The notes below the pieces were generated by a model. That model ran no database searches and was not told the DNA's origin. It worked only from the letters and a program-made list of their open reading frames with translations. Positions 18,542-23,013 of a stretch of DNA of 23,013 bases are shown here, in pieces. The position numbers and the translations under genes were made by a program. The DNA is from Mesostigma viride (taxonomy: Eukaryota > Streptophyta > Mesostigmatophyceae > Mesostigmatales > Mesostigmataceae), in assembly GCA_009746045.1 (NCBI GenBank), contig RPFO01000739.1, positions 1-23,013 of the forward strand. The letters run 5' to 3'. Position 1 is the first letter of the stretch. Each line of letters begins with the position of its first letter.

Positions 18542-21500
18542 TTGAGCCTGCACACATCCCTGAACCCTGGAGGGTGCCCCCAGGGGTGTGTAATGAAGCT
18601 GCTAGTGACAGCAGTGAGGGGCAGCCCCATGCTCTAGTGAAAGAGCCTATTGGACACGATGGGGCAAGCTTGGTTACCACAGAGAGTATGCCAGCTGTAG
18701 CTGCAGTGGTTACTCGCCAACGTGCCCGCCATGGCGGTGCTGAGCCTGAGGTAGGACCTGGTGATGTGGACCCAGGTGGATCTCAGAAGCATTCTGACCG
18801 TGCAGGACTGGCACAGGATGGTCAGGATGAGGATAGGGCTGGAGACAGTCTGACAGGCACGACCCTGGTGCCTCCTGTACATAAGGGATCTGTACATACC
18901 TTGAGTGCTAATAATGACAATAAAAGGTTTTCTCTCTTGTATGACATTGCCTCAAGGTTGCATACCATGTTTGGCCATGCAGCTCAGTCTTTGCAAGTTG
19001 CTAGACGGCTGGGAGGAAGTGAGTTGTACTCCATCTGCCAACAGGTTGCTCAAGCTTGCAAGTGCAGGCTAGTTGCTAGAAAGCCCAAGCAGTCTCATGC
19101 CAGGACTCCTATTTTGCAGCCAGGCCATGTGCAGGTAGATATTCAGAGAATCAGGGGTTTGAAGCTGCTGGTGGCAGTGGACAGATATACCAAGTACAAG
19201 ACCCTAGAGATCCTGCCTGACATGGAGAAGCCTACATTGATTGCTGCTCTGAAGTTGACAAGGAGCAGGTACCCTGGGTTGGAGTTGTTGCAGTGTGACA
19301 TTCAGTTTGAGTGCTGTGAGAACCTGCCAGAGTTTCCAGAGTTGCTGATTACACCCAGGGAGAGCCACGGCCAGCAAGGGGTGGTGGAGAGAGCCATCCA
19401 AGAGATCAAGACTGTGCTGCTGGTGGAGAGGATTCCAAGGACGTCATCTGCCATTGTGACATCTGCATGGCTACGTTCTGTGGAGGACAGGCTGAACCTG
19501 AGGACTCCCATGTTCTTTGGTGACATTGCCATCAATCCTCTTATGCTGCATACCAGGATGCTGCCAGCTGATGCTGAGCAGGCATGGAAGGAGAAGCTAG
19601 AGGCCAAGTTCCTCAAGCTGAGGCAGAAAGACAAGGGCTGGAGTGTCCTAGAACCTAACGTTGGACAACAGGTTGTTGTGTGGAAGGAACCAAGCTTTCC
19701 AGGGAAACGTGGCAGCTGGCATGATGGGGTGGTGACCCGAGTAGAAGCCGCTGGCCATAAGTGCTGGGTGGCCATTGATGGCTCCCAAGCAGTGCACCGT
19801 CTGTCCTGGTCAAAGATCCGTCCCCGGGGAGGTAATCAAGGAGACCTCTTCCAGGTGCCCGCTGGTGTACAAGGCGGGGGTGACGTGGAGCTTCCTGATC
19901 AGGGTGCTACAGCTGTATCGAGCCCTCAGGGTGACCCTGGCCCGGCCCCTGGGGTACCTTCACATACGGTGGTTGGGCAAGCAGGCGGACAGGCTGCACC
20001 TCCGGAACGGCCCGACACCAGGCCTAGGGGTGTGCGTCTATCAGATATTGTACAGGCTTTGCAAAGAGCCAAGAAGGAGCCTAAGGTGTCCAAGCTTGTC
20101 CAGTTGGATGAACCTGAGGTAGCTGCCATGGAGATAGATACCAATGCACAGGTTTCTGTCATGGGACCTCAGCATACAGGAGAACTGCTGGTCGGAGAAC
20201 CAAGTTGCCCCTGGGTGTCTGATTTCAGTGGTAGGACGCATCTAAGGGTGTTGGGAGAGGTTACTGCCCCTGTCATGGGTGTGGATGTGACCTTCCTTGT
20301 CCTAGAGGACTATGATGGCCCTGTGATTTTGGGTCAGAATTTTCTGGGCAATCCTGGGATTTCTATCAGAGCTACAGCTCTGAGAAGAGATGGCTGGGGG
20401 ATGATTCCCCTAGAAAATTTCAGGACAACATTTCCAGTCAGGTGCAGGGCCAAGCCGGTCAAGGGTGTAAAATGGGATGAAGGGGAGGTGCCCCCAGCGG
20501 CCAGTTTGGTGATTCCAGCTGTGTTGCACCCCAGCAGTATTGGCATAACTCACAGGAGCCTTGCTGCACACTCTCCTTTGACATATGACCAGCTGGTCCA
20601 AGAGATGAGCTCGCCTACTTTGTTTGAGGCTTGGAAGCTCGCCTTCTCCAAGGCATTGGAGGAGTGGTTGCAGTTTGAGTGTGCTGCACCAACAGACAGA
20701 CGTCCCCCAGCATCAAGGAAGCTTGCTTTGAGATTTGTGCTGAAGAGGAAGGTTGTGGATGAGGTATCAGTGCCCCATGTCAGGCCTGTCCTGAATGAGT
20801 ATCACGGCACGGGGAGTCTGCCAGGAGAGGAGCTATACACGCCAGGGATGCTACACGACACATGGAGAATTTTGCTATGTCTCTACGTGGGGTTGCTGAA
20901 CAGGGGAGCAGCTATGTCATCAGTGCTGCTGGACTTCAAGAGGGCATTTTTAAAATCTGATCCAGAAGTGGCCAGGAGGGTGTGGAAGCAGGATGAGCCT
21001 TACTGTGTTGAGGTGCCTGCCATCTGGAAGCTGGAGCTGCATCAACAATTCCTGGTTATTCTGAAGGGCCTGGAAGGACTCAGGTCGAGCCCAATCATCT
21101 GGAGACTCACGCTGCAGGAAGCTCTGATCAGTGAGTGTGGCTTGAGAGTGTCTTCAGTTGATCCCTGTTTGCTGCTGGCCCAATGGGAGGGTCTGCCAGT
21201 GTATGCTAGTTTGCATGGAGATGATCTGCATTTGCTAGCCCCCACGACCTGGCTGAAGAAGTTTATTCCTGTCATCAGTGGCAAGTTTTCACTGGGCAAG
21301 GAGCTGTGGCAGGAGCCCAACAAGCCTGTAGTGTTCTGTGGAATGCAGGCTACCCTGTTCAGGAGGGACGGGGAGTGGAGTATCAGGCTTCAGGCTGGAG
21401 GAGATTATAAACAGACCATTGTGAAGGCCTTGCCAGAGAAGATCACCCAGGCTGCAGGACCTGAGTTGAGAGGCATGTGGGCCTGGTTTGCCAGCATCTG

Positions 21501-22131
21501 TGGTCCGTCTTTGATGGTCCATAGCAGAATGCCTGATGAGGTGCTTGAGGATGAGAAGCCTCGAGTCATAGCCCGGTTGGTGGAGAGTACCCCTGATCTG
21601 ATTTTGTCTGGGATTGACTTTGCCCAGCCTATCACCTTGGAGATCTTTGTTGACAGTTCCATGGATGCTCGCCAGGTTACCAAGGTCAGGGGGAGATCTG
21701 CTGCTCTGTTTGCTTTTTATCAGAGCAGGGCAAGTTTGTTCAGCTGGTACAGCAGACTGCAGAAGAGGGTCTGTATCAGTTCAGATGTGGCAGAATGCAG
21801 GGCCATATGCGAGGGGATCCAGTCCAGCCTGTACATAAAGGAGTTAATGCTGGAGCTGGCTTCAGTTACCCCTTGGACCTTGCAGATGGAGACGTTGTTG
21901 CTAACAGACAGCATGGGTATGGTCCAGTTTGTTCACAAGCAGCTGGCCAGGAGCCGGGACCTGGATTATTTGTTGCTGAAGGAGTTGGCCAGTTTGGTTG
22001 ACTTGAAGCATATCCCTGGCGAGGAGAACCCTGCTGATGCATTGACAAAGCTGCCACACAAGGCCCCAGCCCAGTACAATGTACTGAGGAAGCTCATGAA
22101 TGCTGACTGTCAAGTCGGTCTATCTGTCTAA
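18535..22131 (+). CDS. Copia-like Pol: integrase, protease-like domain, reverse transcriptase, RNase H
   Basis: An uninterrupted frame of about 1,199 codons. There is no ATG at its left end (TTG at 18538; first ATG 18688), so it is probably made as Gag-Pol. Residues are counted from 18538. Integrase: H142, H147 and a cramped CKC (174-176) for HHCC; catalytic D201, D254 and E284 (GVVERAIQEI); an SH3-like C-terminal domain at about 374-430. A retropepsin-like region at 530-612 has IDTNAQVSV (D534) and VILGQNFL (597-602); the usual DTG glycine is Asn. RT: fingers at about 730-755, motif A LLDFKRAFL (D799), KGLEGLRSSPIIW (843-855), and catalytic HGDD (893-896) instead of YVDD. RNase H: D1039, E1086, D1124, D1167 with HIPGEENPADALTK. 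The order IN-PR-RT-RH is not the normal copia order, which puts PR before IN. Confidence 0.92.
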   Translation, partial: SLIEPAHIPEPWRVPPGVCNEAASDSSEGQPHALVKEPIGHDGASLVTTESMPAVAAVVTRQRARHGGAEPEVGPGDVDPGGSQKHSDRAGLAQDGQDEDRAGDSLTGTTLVPPVHKGSVHTLSANNDNKRFSLLYDIASRLHTMFGHAAQSLQVARRLGGSELYSICQQVAQACKCRLVARKPKQSHARTPILQPGHVQVDIQRIRGLKLLVAVDRYTKYKTLEILPDMEKPTLIAALKLTRSRYPGLELLQCDIQFECCENLPEFPELLITPRESHGQQGVVERAIQEIKTVLLVERIPRTSSAIVTSAWLRSVEDRLNLRTPMFFGDIAINPLMLHTRMLPADAEQAWKEKLEAKFLKLRQKDKGWSVLEPNVGQQVVVWKEPSFPGKRGSWHDGVVTRVEAAGHKCWVAIDGSQAVHRLSWSKIRPRGGNQGDLFQVPAGVQGGGDVELPDQGATAVSSPQGDPGPAPGVPSHTVVGQAGGQAAPPERPDTRPRGVRLSDIVQALQRAKKEPKVSKLVQLDEPEVAAMEIDTNAQVSVMGPQHTGELLVGEPSCPWVSDFSGRTHLRVLGEVTAPVMGVDVTFLVLEDYDGPVILGQNFLGNPGISIRATALRRDGWGMIPLENFRTTFPVRCRAKPVKGVKWDEGEVPPAASLVIPAVLHPSSIGITHRSLAAHSPLTYDQLVQEMSSPTLFEAWKLAFSKALEEWLQFECAAPTDRRPPASRKLALRFVLKRKVVDEVSVPHVRPVLNEYHGTGSLPGEELYTPGMLHDTWRILLCLYVGLLNRGAAMSSVLLDFKRAFLKSDPEVARRVWKQDEPYCVEVPAIWKLELHQQFLVILKGLEGLRSSPIIWRLTLQEALISECGLRVSSVDPCLLLAQWEGLPVYASLHGDDLHLLAPTTWLKKFIPVISGKFSLGKELWQEPNKPVVFCGMQATLFRRDGEWSIRLQAGGDYKQTIVKALPEKITQAAGPELRGMWAWFASICGPSLMVHSRMPDEVLEDEKPRVIARLVESTPDLILSGIDFAQPITLEIFVDSSMDARQVTKVRGRSAALFAFYQSRASLFSWYSRLQKRVCISSDVAECRAICEGIQSSLYIKELMLELASVTPWTLQMETLLLTDSMGMVQFVHKQLARSRDLDYLLLKELASLVDLKHIPGEENPADALTKLPHKAPAQYNVLRKLMNADCQVGLSV

Positions 22132-22320
22132 AAGCTGAGAGCTGGGTGCTTAAGTCTCTGGATATCAGGCTGGGAGCTTGATTGTACATAATCCTGAGCA
22201 CACCTTGAGGGGTGAGACATGTCTCTGGTGTGGGAATGTCTGACATTGTCTCTGATGGAGAGATGTCTATCTGGGGTTTTCATCTCAGTCTGAGGTTTCC
22301 CCAGATCTGTGGTTTGTGGG

Positions 22321-22337
22321 CGGGGTTCGATTCCCTG
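22321..22337 (+). other. tRNA T-arm/B-box-like sequence in the copia 3' UTR
   Basis: CGGGGTTCGATTCCCTG contains GGTTCGATTCC, an exact match to the RNA polymerase III B-box consensus, and folds as a 5-bp T stem with a 7-base TTCGATT loop. The bases upstream do not give a matching acceptor stem or a good A box, so it is not a functional tRNA. It may be a tRNA-derived (SINE-like) remnant. Confidence 0.5.
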
Positions 22338-22856
22338 GTGCCGTCTTAAGGCGGAGTTTCACGGACTGGCTGACCCATCCACCATGCTGGTGAGGTGGCG
22401 ACAGGTCCCCTGATTTTCCACGGTTGGAACGAGTAGGGAGCTTGTGTTTTGCATGTGCTTCGCGTAGATGTTGTGTCTGGTTCGATAAGGGGCAGCAGAC
22501 CGGCGCCGACTCCCGTCTGGGGGTCAGCAATGTTTTCTGATGAGCTGTTGTGGGTGATCTGTGGGGTTTCGCCTAAGGTCCTGAAGGTTGTACATACTTC
22601 TCAAGTTCTTAGCTGAACACCTATGGGCTGCCACAGTTGGCCAACCTCTTGTACATGGGTAACACAACGAGCCTCCCGTGAAGGGATAGGGACTCATTGT
22701 AATTTGTTTGTGCTCCTGAGCCAGTATGGGTGCTATGTACATATAATAAGGAATCCAAGCTGACTGTCATGCCCAGCGGGTTGTGACTTGTAGTCTGGGG
22801 AGGATATCCAGTACCCATTGTGTGTGTTTGTATGTAGACTTGTGTGAGCTGCTACA

Positions 22857-22877
22857 GCTCAAGAAAAGAAAGGATTG
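22857..22877 (+). promoter_or_regulatory. Putative polypurine tract of the copia-like element
   Basis: The purine-rich stretch AAGAAAAGAAAGGA (22861-22874) lies directly before the 3' LTR, separated from it only by TTG. This is the position at which plus-strand DNA synthesis is primed in LTR elements. Confidence 0.7.
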
Positions 22878-23013
22878 GAGTTAACGCCAAGCGCATTGGC
22901 GTGATCCTGATTCGGCATATCTCTGCGATTCCAGCGGCACCGGAACGAGTTCATTCCGACAAGTATCAAGAAAGTTATGGCGTTCGACTTTCCCGGTCGC
23001 CGCACCGCGAGCG
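22878..23013 (+). repeat. 3' LTR of the copia-like element (first 136 bp)
   Basis: It matches the 5' LTR from its first base: one substitution (T at 15565 versus C here) over about 115 bases, then small indels around GGCGTTC and the GC-rich CGCG stretch. The rest is beyond the window. Confidence 0.95.

Larger units (their letters stand above)
22132..22877 (+). other. 3' untranslated region of the copia-like element
   Basis: About 745 bases of non-coding sequence between the pol stop and the 3' LTR. It has short degenerate repeats around ATGTCT (22215-22275), an exact tRNA B-box-like sequence (22322-22332), and a polypurine tract at its end. No ORF of note is present. Confidence 0.7.
15543..23013 (+). 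mobile_element. Divergent Ty1/copia-type LTR retrotransposon (3' LTR truncated by window end)
   Basis: A 699-bp 5' LTR (15543-16241) is repeated from 22878 to the window end. Between them lie an extra ORF, gag, and a long pol with integrase before reverse transcriptase, the order that defines Ty1/copia (Pseudoviridae). Full length would be about 8.0 kb, with roughly 560 bases of the 3' LTR outside the window. Pol is uninterrupted, which suggests a fairly recent insertion. The visible parts of the two LTRs differ by one substitution over the first ~115 bases, then by small indels in a GC-rich repeat. It diverges from standard copia elements in LTR ends, domain order and polymerase motifs. Confidence 0.9.

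Noticed and set aside
19302-19775. Long minus-strand ORF of 157 codons inside copia-like pol
   Set aside because: It is the antisense shadow of a clearly functional integrase-coding frame.
22273-22345. Possible tRNA gene around the B-box in the copia 3' UTR
   Set aside because: The T arm is perfect, but no acceptor-stem partner, D arm or convincing A box exists upstream.

Overview
The window is eukaryotic nuclear DNA dominated by transposable elements. There are two long LTR retrotransposons in divergent orientation, a decayed non-LTR (LINE-like) remnant, and between them a stretch of host gene whose short exons each encode one ankyrin repeat, separated by GT-AG introns of about 0.4-1.6 kb. 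Nothing looks prokaryotic: I see no operons, rRNA, intact tRNA or CRISPR. The organism cannot be named from this sequence alone. Long introns ending in TGCAG, one repeat unit per exon and heavy LTR-element load would fit a large-genome alga such as a brown alga, but an early-branching animal or another protist is possible.

Layout. (1) 1 to about 8200, minus strand: a Ty3/gypsy chromovirus read right to left. It has a putative LTR (7193 to about 8203), a tRNA-like primer site, a small first ORF with an RNase H1/viroplasmin-type hybrid-binding domain, gag with a CCHC knuckle, protease, reverse transcriptase, RNase H, integrase with a chromodomain, and then an extra GC-rich, cysteine-containing 3' ORF that runs off the left edge. 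(2) About 8204-14340: host DNA with four phase-0 ankyrin exons (8402-8497, 9489-9593, 10022-10123, 11713-11813), a 98-bp (TC)n tract inside an intron, a 52-bp tandem duplication and a perfect 34-bp inverted repeat. (3) About 14340-15540: a plus-strand LINE-like remnant and repeat debris. (4) 15543-23013, plus strand: a nearly complete, divergent Ty1/copia-type element. It has a 699-bp 5' LTR with unusual GAG...CTC ends, an extra 306-codon ORF with a SUMO-interaction-like motif, gag, and an uninterrupted pol of about 1,199 codons in which a protease-like domain lies between integrase and RT. A polypurine tract and the first 136 bp of the 3' LTR follow.

Most interesting points: the copia-like element combines a non-standard domain order (IN-PR-RT-RH), non-TG/CA LTR ends, no recognisable TGG primer site and a new upstream ORF. 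The gypsy element also carries an accessory ORF before gag, with a different domain. The ankyrin exons look like interchangeable cassettes. The frame breaks in both elements and in one ankyrin exon behave as single-base losses, many in homopolymers. Uncorrected sequencing deletions are therefore a serious alternative to real decay, and apparent pseudogenes here should be read with that in mind.
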